Made by a program: the position numbers and the translations under genes
Assembly: GCA_018335615.1 (NCBI GenBank)
Contig: JAGXRS010000465.1
Coordinates: forward strand, 1 to 19,338
DNA length: 19,338 bases
Reading direction: 5' to 3'
Source: Hydrogenophaga sp.
GTDB lineage: Bacteria > Pseudomonadota > Gammaproteobacteria > Burkholderiales > Burkholderiaceae_C
In this document: in pieces, positions 13,094 through 19,338 of the stretch
Layout: each line of letters begins with the position of its first letter
Numbering within the stretch: the first letter of the stretch is position 1
The notes under the pieces: model-generated
The model's input: the letters and a program-made list of their open reading frames with translations, nothing else
What the model was told of the DNA's origin: nothing
Databases searched by the model: none

Positions 13094-14202
13094 AGCCCGC
13101 CCTGATCGCATCCAGCCTGGTGCTGCTGCTGACGATGGCCGGTGCACCGGCCGTGCACGCCGGCCCTGGACACGACCACGGTGACGCACCCGCAGCCCCC
13201 ACGGCTAACGGTCCGCAACGCCAGCCCGATGGCAGCGTCTTTTTGCCCAAACCGGCGCAGCGGCAGCTGGGTGTGCGCACGCTGGCCACGCAAGCCGCCA
13301 CGCTGCCGCGCTCGTTCGAATTGAACGGTCTGGTGGCGATGGACCCGAACGCGGGAGGCAAGGTGCAGCCGCTGAACGCGGGCCGCATCGAGCCTGGGCC
13401 GCGAGGCCTGCCCAACCCTGGGCAAGCTGTGCGCAAGGGCGAAGTGCTGGCCTATGTGGTCAGTTCCGCAGCGCCCATCGACCAGTCCAACCAGGCCGCA
13501 CAACTGGCTGAGCTGCGCGCCGCCAAGTCACTGGCCGACAAGCGCGTAGTGCGCCTGAAGGAACTAGCCGACACGGTGCCCCGCAAGGACATCGAAGCGG
13601 CCGAGAGCGAGGCACAAAGCCTGGCTGACCGCATCCGGGCACTCGGCGTGGGCGTGGCGCCGCGCGAGGCGCTGCTGGCGCCGGTCTCTGGCGTCATTGC
13701 CTCGGCCAGCGCGGTGGCCGGCCAGGTCGTCGATGCCCGCGAGCTGCTGTTCGAAATCGTCGACCCGGCACGCCTGCGCATCGAGGCGCTCGCCTTCGAT
13801 GCTGGCATGGCCGCCGACATCGGTGGCGCTAGCATGGCCATCGGTTCCGAAAGGGTTCCGCTGCAGTTCATAGGCGCGGCACGCAGCCTGCGCGAGCAGG
13901 CGTTGCCGCTGGTGTTTCGTGCTGAGGGCAAGGTGCTCGCTGCCCTGGCGGTGGGCCAGCCGGTGCGCGTGTTTGTGCAAGGCAAAACGCAGGTGCAGGG
14001 CATCGCGGTGCCGATGGCTGCGTTGATGCGCAACCCAGCCAACCAAGCGATCGTGTGGGTGAAGACCGCGCCCGAACGTTTCGAGCCGCGCGTCGTGACC
14101 ACGACGCCGCTGGACGGCGTGACGGTGGCCGTGACCTCGGGCCTGCAGGCGGGTGACCGCGTGGCCACACAAGGCGCCACGCTGATCAACCAAGTCCGCT
14201 GA
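13090..14202 (+). CDS. czcB: CzcB-type periplasmic adaptor (membrane fusion protein)
   Basis: 370-residue periplasmic adaptor linking the inner-membrane pump to CzcC. A signal peptide ends at about residue 24, followed by GPGHDHGDAP (25-34), nearly the same as the start of the preceding protein. Then come the barrel/lipoyl part (EPGPRGLPNPGQAVRKGEVLAYV), an alpha-hairpin (about 135-185), the returning lipoyl half (LLAPVSGVIASASAVAGQVV) and membrane-proximal domains near the C-terminus (TTPLDGVTVAVTSGLQAGDRV). It is shorter than CzcB proteins with a large N-terminal extension, consistent with that extension being the separate upstream gene. Start chosen for the ATGA overlap; the next gene begins ten bases after the stop. 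Confidence 0.9.
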   Translation: MKPALIASSLVLLLTMAGAPAVHAGPGHDHGDAPAAPTANGPQRQPDGSVFLPKPAQRQLGVRTLATQAATLPRSFELNGLVAMDPNAGGKVQPLNAGRIEPGPRGLPNPGQAVRKGEVLAYVVSSAAPIDQSNQAAQLAELRAAKSLADKRVVRLKELADTVPRKDIEAAESEAQSLADRIRALGVGVAPREALLAPVSGVIASASAVAGQVVDARELLFEIVDPARLRIEALAFDAGMAADIGGASMAIGSERVPLQFIGAARSLREQALPLVFRAEGKVLAALAVGQPVRVFVQGKTQVQGIAVPMAALMRNPANQAIVWVKTAPERFEPRVVTTTPLDGVTVAVTSGLQAGDRVATQGATLINQVR

Positions 14203-14212
14203 AGGAACCACC

Positions 14213-17200
14213 ATGTTCAAGTGGCTACTCGAAAGCAGCCTGGCCAACCGGCTGCTGGTGCTGATCACGGCCGTCGTGCTGATGGCTTACGGCGCGTTCA
14301 CGTTGACGCGCACGCCGGTGGACGTGTTCCCCGACCTCAACAAGCCCACGGTCACCCTCATGACCGAGGCCGGTGGCATGGCCGCCGAGGAGGTGGAGCA
14401 GCTGATCACCTTCCCGCTGGAGACGACCATGAACGGCCTGCCGGGCGTGGAAAGCGTGCGCTCCACCTCGTCGGCGGGGCTCTCGTTCCTGTACGTCACC
14501 TTCGACTGGAGCGTGGACATCTACCGCGCCCGGCAGTTGGTCTCGGAGCGGCTGTCCGCCATGGAGGAAGGGCTGCCCGAAGGCCTGGTGCCACGCATGG
14601 GGCCCATCAGTTCGGTGATGGGCGAGATCATGCAGATCGCGATTCCCGTCGACGAATCGAAAATCACGCCGATGGCGGTGCGTGAGTACGCCGACTGGGT
14701 GCTGCGGCCGCGGCTGCTGGCCGTGCCCGGCGTGGCGCAGGTCATCCCCATTGGCGGCGAGGTGCGGCAGTTTCAGGTGCAGCCGAACACGGCCCGCATG
14801 GCTGAGCTCGGCATCACACACGACCAGCTGGAGGCCGCGCTTCGCGGCTTCTCGTCCAACACCTCGGGGGGCTTTTTAGAGCTGAACGGGCGTGAGTACC
14901 TGATCCGCCACCTAGGCCGCACGTCGCGGCTGGAAGACCTCAGCAACCTCGCTGTGGGCGTAGGTGCGAGTACGGGCGCGGGCAACACGCGCGGTCAGCC
15001 CATCCTGCTGCGCCAGATCGCTGATGTGACCTTCGCCGCGGCCATCAAGCGCGGCGACGCCGGCTTCGAAGGCAAGCCCGCCGTCATCCTGGGCATCCAG
15101 AAGCAGCCGACCGCCGACACCATTGCGCTCACGCGCACCATCGAAGAGGCGCTTGTCGGGCTCAAGACCTCTTTGCCCGCCGGCATGGAAGCGCCGCGCG
15201 TCACCTTCCGCCAAGCCAGTTTCATCGAAGCGTCCATCACCACGCTGCAGGGCAAGCTGATCGGTGCGTCGATCTTCGTCGCGGTAATCCTGTTCTTCTT
15301 TCTGGGCACGATCCGGCCGACCGTGATCGCGCTGACGGCCATTCCGGTGTCGATCTTCATCACGGCGCTGGTCTTCCGCTACTTCGGCCTGTCGATCAAC
15401 ACGATGACGCTGGGTGGCTTGGCCATTGCCATCGGCGGGCTGGTGGACGACGCCGTGGTGGACGTGGAAAACATCCTGCGCCGGTTGAAGGAAGACCGCG
15501 CCAAGCATCCGAACCACCGCACGCATCCGTTGCAGTTGGTGGCCAAGGCATCGATGGAAGTGCGCTCGGGCATCCTGTACGCCACCGTCATCATCGTGCT
15601 CGTGTTCCTGCCACTGTTCGCGTTGCCGGGCATCGAAGGCCGGCTGTTTGCGCCGCTGGGCGTGGCTTTCATTGCTTCGACGCTGGCTTCGCTTGTGGTG
15701 TCGGTGACGGTGACGCCTGTGCTCAGCTACTACCTGCTGCCCAAGCTGAAGAACCTGGACCATGGCGACACGCGGGCACTGGCCTGGTTGAAGGCCCGCT
15801 ACCGCGGCGGCCTGCAGTCGGTGCTGAATCGACCGAAGGCCGCCTTGGCTGCGGCCGGCCTGGCGGTACTGATGGCCGGGGCCGCTGTGCCCTTCTTCCC
15901 CACCACCTTCCTGCCGCCGTTCAACGAGGGAACGCTGCTGGTGGGCATCCGCCTGAACCCGGGCGTCACGCTCAGCGAAAGCTCGGCACTGGCGCGCCAA
16001 GCTGAAGTCTTGATCAAGCAAGTGCCAGAGGTCGTGCACGTCGGCCGGCGCAGCGGCCGGGCCGAGCTGGACGAACATGCCGAGGGCGTGCACGTGAGCG
16101 AACTCGACGTCGGCATCGTCCCGGCCGACCAGCTCACACGCAGCATGGACGAGGTGCGGACAGACATCCGCCAGCGCCTGGCCAACTTCCCCGCGTCGAT
16201 CGAGGTGGGCCAACCGATTTCGCACCGCATCGACCACATGCTCTCCGGCGTGCGTTCACAGATCGCCATCAAGATCTACGGCGAAGACCTGGACGCGCTG
16301 CGTGGCCAGGCCGATGCGCTGCAGCAGCGGCTGGCTAGCATCCCGGGCATCGCCGATCTGGCGGTGGAAAAGCAGGTGCTGGCGCCGCAGATCAAGGTGC
16401 GCGTGGATTACGCCGCCGCCGCGCAATACGGCGTGCCGGCACCGCAGATCCTGGCCACGCTGCAAGGCTTGGTGGAAGGCGAGCGCGTGGCGCAGATCGT
16501 CGAGGGCAACCGGCGCTTCGCGCTGGTCGTGCGCCTGCCTGAGTCCGCGCGTTCGCTGGAAGGCTTGGGCCAGATCCTGATCGAGACGCCCACGGGACGC
16601 ATCCCGCTGTCCAAGGTGGCGAGCATCGAGGACAGCGACGGCCCCAACCAGATCAGCCGCGACGACGGCAAGCGCCGCATCGTGCTGTCGGCCAACGCCT
16701 CAGGACGGCCGCTGTCAGAGATCGTGGCCGACATCCGCCAGGTTGCAGCGGACACCAAGCTGCCTGAGGGCATGTTCATCACGCTGGGCGGGCAGTTCCA
16801 GGCACAGGAAGAGGCCTCGCGCCTGATCGGCTTGCTGTCGATCGTGTCGCTGACGCTGATGTTCGTGGTGCTCTACACGCGCTACAAGAGCACGGTGTTA
16901 TCGGCGCTGATCATGGTGAACATCCCGCTGGCGCTGGTGGGGGCTGTCATCGGGCTGTGGTTGTCGGGCCAGCCGCTCAGCGTGGCCGCGATGGTCGGCT
17001 TTGTAACGCTTGCCGGCATCTCGGTGCGCAACGGCATTCTGAAGGTGAGCCACTACATCAACCTGATGCGCTTCGAGGGTGAGAACTTCGACCACAAGAT
17101 GATCGTGCGCGGCTCACTCGAACGCCTGAGCCCGGTGCTGATGACAGCACTCGTCACGGCCTTCGCGCTGGCGCCGCTGCTGTTCGAAGCCGAGCGTCCC

Positions 17201-17356
17201 GGCACCGAGGTGTTGCACCCGGTGGCCGTGGTCATCTTCTCTGGCCTCATCAGCTCGACCCTGCTCGACACCTTTCTCACGCCCGCGATGTTCTGGTTGT
17301 TTGGCCGCAAGGCAGCCGATCAACTGATGAACGACAAGGACGCTGAGGCGCTTTGA
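14213..17356 (+). CDS. czcA: CzcA/CusA-family heavy-metal RND efflux pump (HME)
   Basis: 1047-residue inner-membrane proton/metal antiporter of the HME-RND family, with the usual 12 membrane segments and two large periplasmic loops. The start FKWLLESSLANRLLV and the early PVDVFPDLNKPTVTL block are typical. In the fourth membrane segment the charged motif reads GGLVDDAVVDVEN with D412, D413, D417 and E419. As I recall, classical Co/Zn/Cd CzcA has DFG...DGAVVIVEN and copper/silver CusA has VDAA, so this pump falls outside both and resembles the HME3-like groups with poorly defined substrates. AAGGAACC precedes the ATG. Metal preference should not be taken from the gene name. Confidence 0.92.
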   Translation: MFKWLLESSLANRLLVLITAVVLMAYGAFTLTRTPVDVFPDLNKPTVTLMTEAGGMAAEEVEQLITFPLETTMNGLPGVESVRSTSSAGLSFLYVTFDWSVDIYRARQLVSERLSAMEEGLPEGLVPRMGPISSVMGEIMQIAIPVDESKITPMAVREYADWVLRPRLLAVPGVAQVIPIGGEVRQFQVQPNTARMAELGITHDQLEAALRGFSSNTSGGFLELNGREYLIRHLGRTSRLEDLSNLAVGVGASTGAGNTRGQPILLRQIADVTFAAAIKRGDAGFEGKPAVILGIQKQPTADTIALTRTIEEALVGLKTSLPAGMEAPRVTFRQASFIEASITTLQGKLIGASIFVAVILFFFLGTIRPTVIALTAIPVSIFITALVFRYFGLSINTMTLGGLAIAIGGLVDDAVVDVENILRRLKEDRAKHPNHRTHPLQLVAKASMEVRSGILYATVIIVLVFLPLFALPGIEGRLFAPLGVAFIASTLASLVVSVTVTPVLSYYLLPKLKNLDHGDTRALAWLKARYRGGLQSVLNRPKAALAAAGLAVLMAGAAVPFFPTTFLPPFNEGTLLVGIRLNPGVTLSESSALARQAEVLIKQVPEVVHVGRRSGRAELDEHAEGVHVSELDVGIVPADQLTRSMDEVRTDIRQRLANFPASIEVGQPISHRIDHMLSGVRSQIAIKIYGEDLDALRGQADALQQRLASIPGIADLAVEKQVLAPQIKVRVDYAAAAQYGVPAPQILATLQGLVEGERVAQIVEGNRRFALVVRLPESARSLEGLGQILIETPTGRIPLSKVASIEDSDGPNQISRDDGKRRIVLSANASGRPLSEIVADIRQVAADTKLPEGMFITLGGQFQAQEEASRLIGLLSIVSLTLMFVVLYTRYKSTVLSALIMVNIPLALVGAVIGLWLSGQPLSVAAMVGFVTLAGISVRNGILKVSHYINLMRFEGENFDHKMIVRGSLERLSPVLMTALVTAFALAPLLFEAERPGTEVLHPVAVVIFSGLISSTLLDTFLTPAMFWLFGRKAADQLMNDKDAEAL

Positions 17357-17404
17357 CCCTGACCCATCTTGTCCAACCCTCAACTCCCAACCGAAAGCAA
17401 ACCC

Positions 17405-17782
17405 ATGAAACTCAAGCTCCATATCGCCGCTGCCTCCATCGCCATGGCTCTGGCAGGTACCGCGTATGCCGCTGGCGCCCATGACCACAGCCCCAAGCAC
17501 GGTGGCGTGGTTGTCGAGGTCAAGGACATGGACTACGAACTGGTCGCCAAGGCCACCGTGATCCAACTCCACCTGCGCGACCACGGCAAGGCGGCCGACG
17601 TGTCCAAGGCGACTGCCAAGGTCACGCTGCTGACCGGCACCGAAAAACAAGAAGTCGAACTCAAGCCAGCCGGTGACAAGCTCGAAGCCACCGGTACCTT
17701 CAAGGTCGGGCCAGGCACCAAGGCGGTGGCGGTGGTCACGGTCTCCGGCAAGCCGTCCACCGCGCGCTTCACGCTGAAGTAA
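17405..17782 (+). CDS. Small periplasmic His-containing protein of the czc operon
   Basis: 125-residue exported protein. A signal peptide (MKLKLHIAAASIAMALAGTAYA) is followed by AGAHDHSPKHGG and then a beta-strand-rich domain (VVVEVKDMDYELVAK, then LHLRDHGKAADVSKATAKV, ending PSTARFTLK). It has no Cys. The domain layout recalls the stand-alone domain at 12527, but I cannot claim homology. It starts 48 bases after czcA, and the lipoprotein gene follows 12 bases after it, so it is likely the first tail gene of the operon. I do not recognise a named family; a periplasmic metal-binding role is inferred from the His residues and the location. Confidence 0.7.
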   Translation: MKLKLHIAAASIAMALAGTAYAAGAHDHSPKHGGVVVEVKDMDYELVAKATVIQLHLRDHGKAADVSKATAKVTLLTGTEKQEVELKPAGDKLEATGTFKVGPGTKAVAVVTVSGKPSTARFTLK

Positions 17783-17794
17783 TCAAGGTTCATC

Positions 17795-18358
17795 ATGAGC
17801 GAGTCCGAGCGCCCCCGGCGCAGAACCTTGTTGGTCGGCCTGGCGGTGGTGGGCCTTGCGCCGCTGGCCGGGTGCATGACCAAGCCGTGGCGCGCGGTCA
17901 ACGCCGACGGAACCTACTGCCACCGCATCGGCAAAAGCTACCGCCCGACCTTGACCTGCACACCCACAGCCGTGCCTACTGACGCCGTTGAGGCTGAGGC
18001 AAAGCGCTTCCAGGCCGACCCCACTGCATTGACTGTGTACCTGTTGCGCAACCGCTGGGCAGATGCCAGCGTGGTGGTGCCGGTCACGGTCGATGGCGCC
18101 GCCAGCGCGGCGACCATTCCCGTGTCATTGGTTAGGCTGCGCTTGAAGCCCGGCGTCCATCGCGTATCGGCGCAATGGGAGGGACGGAGTGTCGAAGTGA
18201 ATGTCGAAGGACGCGCTGGCGACCTGCGGGTCGTCGAGCTGGTTGGGTCTGGCTGGGCTTGGGGCACCAGCTTCGAGTGGCAGACGGCACAGGCTGACTC
18301 GGTGAAGACGCGCGCACAGGCTTCGAAGCTCGTTGCAGACCTAGACCTGCGCGGTTGA
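17795..18358 (+). CDS. Putative lipoprotein, DUF2846-like
   Basis: 187-residue protein with a basic start (RPRRR), a hydrophobic stretch and the lipobox PLAGC with Cys27, hence a lipid-anchored periplasmic protein. The middle part, LTVYLLRNRWADASVVVPV followed by VDG, LRLKPGVHRVSA and VVELVG, resembles the beta-fold of DUF2846-type lipoproteins (V-Y-x-x-R, V-D-G, P-G-x-H), so this is a weak family guess. Two further Cys are near residues 42 and 55. AAGG precedes the start, which lies 12 bases after the previous stop. Function unknown; its position suggests it is cotranscribed with the pump. Confidence 0.7.
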   Translation: MSESERPRRRTLLVGLAVVGLAPLAGCMTKPWRAVNADGTYCHRIGKSYRPTLTCTPTAVPTDAVEAEAKRFQADPTALTVYLLRNRWADASVVVPVTVDGAASAATIPVSLVRLRLKPGVHRVSAQWEGRSVEVNVEGRAGDLRVVELVGSGWAWGTSFEWQTAQADSVKTRAQASKLVADLDLRG

Positions 18359-18461
18359 GACCGTTGAAATCGATCTGTCCTGCTGCAGGAGTGCAAACTC
18401 CGCGGCCAAAACTGGCAGCCCGGATCAGTCCAGGCTCACCCTTCATGAAACATTGCACCTC

Positions 18462-18917
18462 ATGAGCAGACCAAATCCAGGTGGCCCAGCAACCGCCTGG
18501 TCGAGCAAAGGTTGGCTCTGGCTATCGGCCGCCTGGGCTGTCGCGCTGGTGTCAACATCAGTTGCGCTGTTCATTGGCGAAGTCATGGGCATGCCGCCGT
18601 GCCAGCTTTGCTGGTACCAGCGCATCCTGATGTTTCCGCTGGCTGTGATCCTTGGCATGGCCGCCTTTGGCAACGACCGCCGCGGGGCGATCTACGCCTT
18701 GCCGCTGGCAATCGGCGGCGTTGCAGTGGCGGGCTATCACACGGCGCTCGTCGCGGGCTTGGTACCGCAGTGGTGGATCCCCTGCGGCGCAGGCCCATCG
18801 TGCAGCGACCAGAAGCTGGTCATCCTCGGCGACATCCAGATTCCGTGGCTGTCCCTGCTGGCGTTCACCGCCATCGTTGCTTTCCTGATCGTCTACCTGC
18901 GAAAGACCCGCCGATGA
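18462..18917 (+). CDS. dsbB: DsbB/BdbC-family disulfide bond formation protein
   Basis: 151-residue four-helix membrane protein that reoxidises a DsbA-like partner using quinone. The first Cys pair is in PPCQLCWYQR (C47, C50) and the second is C108 and C114 in IPCGAGPSC, spaced as in BdbC-type short DsbB proteins. Hydrophobic segments lie at about 18-40, 54-70, 78-100 and 128-147. The ATG at 18462 is chosen; a TTG three codons upstream is possible, and no strong Shine-Dalgarno is present. The stop overlaps the next gene by ATGA (18914-18917). It is 103 bases after the lipoprotein gene and may have its own promoter. Confidence 0.88.
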   Translation: MSRPNPGGPATAWSSKGWLWLSAAWAVALVSTSVALFIGEVMGMPPCQLCWYQRILMFPLAVILGMAAFGNDRRGAIYALPLAIGGVAVAGYHTALVAGLVPQWWIPCGAGPSCSDQKLVILGDIQIPWLSLLAFTAIVAFLIVYLRKTRR

Positions 18918-19338
18918 ACACCAAGAAGCTTGCCGTCGCCGGCATCCTGGCCCTCGTGGTCGCCGCCTTCCTCGACGGCGCAAGCCTGTACCGGAAGCAA
19001 ACCCAGAGCACGCAGGACCAGACCGTACGCGCCGAGCAGAACCGGCTGGTTCGCATGCACTCGCCGGTGCTTGGCCCGCAGGGTGCGCCCGTCACGATCG
19101 TCGAGTTTTTCGACCCGGCCTGTGAGACCTGCCGTGCGTTCTATCCGATTGTCAAGAACATCATGGCGAAGTACCCCGACGACGTCCGACTCGTCATCCG
19201 CTATGCGCCATTCCATCAAGGCTCAGACCAGGTAGTGAAGCTGCTCGAAGCGGCCAAGCGCCAGGGTCGGTACGAGCCGGTGCTGGAGGCCGTGCTGCAA
19301 GCCCAGCCGACCTGGGCTGACCACGGCAGGTCCAACCC
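18914..19338 (+). CDS. DsbA-family thiol:disulfide oxidoreductase, cut by the window end
   Basis: 141 codons are visible and the frame is open at the right edge. A signal/anchor segment (about 5-24) leads to a thioredoxin-fold start VTIVEFFDPACETCRAFYP with the active-site CETC at C70-C73, which differs from the CPHC of classical DsbA. VIRYAPFHQGSDQVVKLLEAA and QPTWADHGRSN follow. Its start overlaps dsbB, so the pair is made together, and DsbB is expected to reoxidise it. The QPTWADHG block is shared with the remnant at 1009-1301, and the missing C-terminus is probably the FFVNGRSLPSFG segment seen at 262-355. A SCO gene may follow beyond the edge, as at the left end. Confidence 0.85.
   Translation, partial: MNTKKLAVAGILALVVAAFLDGASLYRKQTQSTQDQTVRAEQNRLVRMHSPVLGPQGAPVTIVEFFDPACETCRAFYPIVKNIMAKYPDDVRLVIRYAPFHQGSDQVVKLLEAAKRQGRYEPVLEAVLQAQPTWADHGRSN

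Noticed and set aside
14912..16237. 441-codon minus-strand frame inside czcA
   Set aside because: Antisense shadow in high-GC DNA; composition implausible and the sense strand is a complete RND pump.
18380..18401. GGAGT/ACTCC hairpin upstream of dsbB as an operator or terminator
   Set aside because: Only five base pairs, no T tract, and no promoter elements placed around it; too weak to list.
1..19338. CRISPR array, tRNA or rRNA genes, replication origin
   Set aside because: No regularly spaced repeats, no cloverleaf-like sequence with CCA-type end, and no iteron clusters were seen on either strand.

Overview
The window is about 19.3 kb of high-GC, proteobacterial DNA. Gene content and protein style (CzcE, CzcI, a MerR-type CadR, a DUF3703 protein, an IS66 element, an HME-RND pump) point to a beta-proteobacterium of the order Burkholderiales, most likely Comamonadaceae or a close relative. 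This assignment rests on family knowledge, not a database search. The whole stretch reads as a heavy-metal resistance island with insertion-sequence scars on its left side and a thiol-redox module touching both ends.

Left part (1-3118), a decayed accessory zone. The end of an IS66-family element (1-261, reading leftward) sits exactly inside a DsbA-family gene, leaving only its last codons (262-355). An intact SCO1/SenC lipoprotein gene follows (352-993). A second dsbA-sco pair comes next (1009-1301, 1298-1760); each gene has lost an internal 5' segment and is out of frame. Positions 1761-2330 hold no convincing intact gene but contain the decayed start of a second IS66 tnpA with a long hairpin. 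An IS3-family orfB remnant with one in-frame stop (2331-3118) ends at the ribosome binding site of the next gene.

Middle part (3133-9977), regulation and export of divalent metals. A CzcR/CopR-type response regulator overlaps its CzcS-type histidine kinase. They are followed by an ACR3/bile-acid-symporter-like transporter (putative arsenite efflux). On the minus strand a ZntA/CadA P-type ATPase is translationally coupled to a DUF3703 protein. It diverges from a MerR-family CadR, and a 19-bp-spaced MerR-type promoter lies between them. czcE follows behind a 22-bp dyad that looks like a response-regulator box.

Right part (10214-19338), the RND efflux cluster and its tail. A possible small membrane protein and czcI precede czcC (outer membrane factor), a stand-alone domain normally fused to the adaptor, czcB (adaptor), czcA (HME-RND pump), a small periplasmic protein and a lipoprotein. 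The window closes with dsbB and a DsbA-like gene that runs off the right end. This last protein belongs to the same family as the dsbA remnants at the left end.

How it fits together (inference): CzcRS would sense periplasmic metal and control czcE, and possibly czcICBA. CadR would control the cytoplasmic exporter CadA. CadA and the ACR3-like carrier would move ions out of the cytoplasm, and CzcCBA would carry them across the outer membrane. CzcE, CzcI and the His-rich periplasmic proteins would buffer ions there. SCO and the Dsb proteins would protect or rebuild thiols and copper sites. I saw no tRNA, rRNA, CRISPR array or replication origin.
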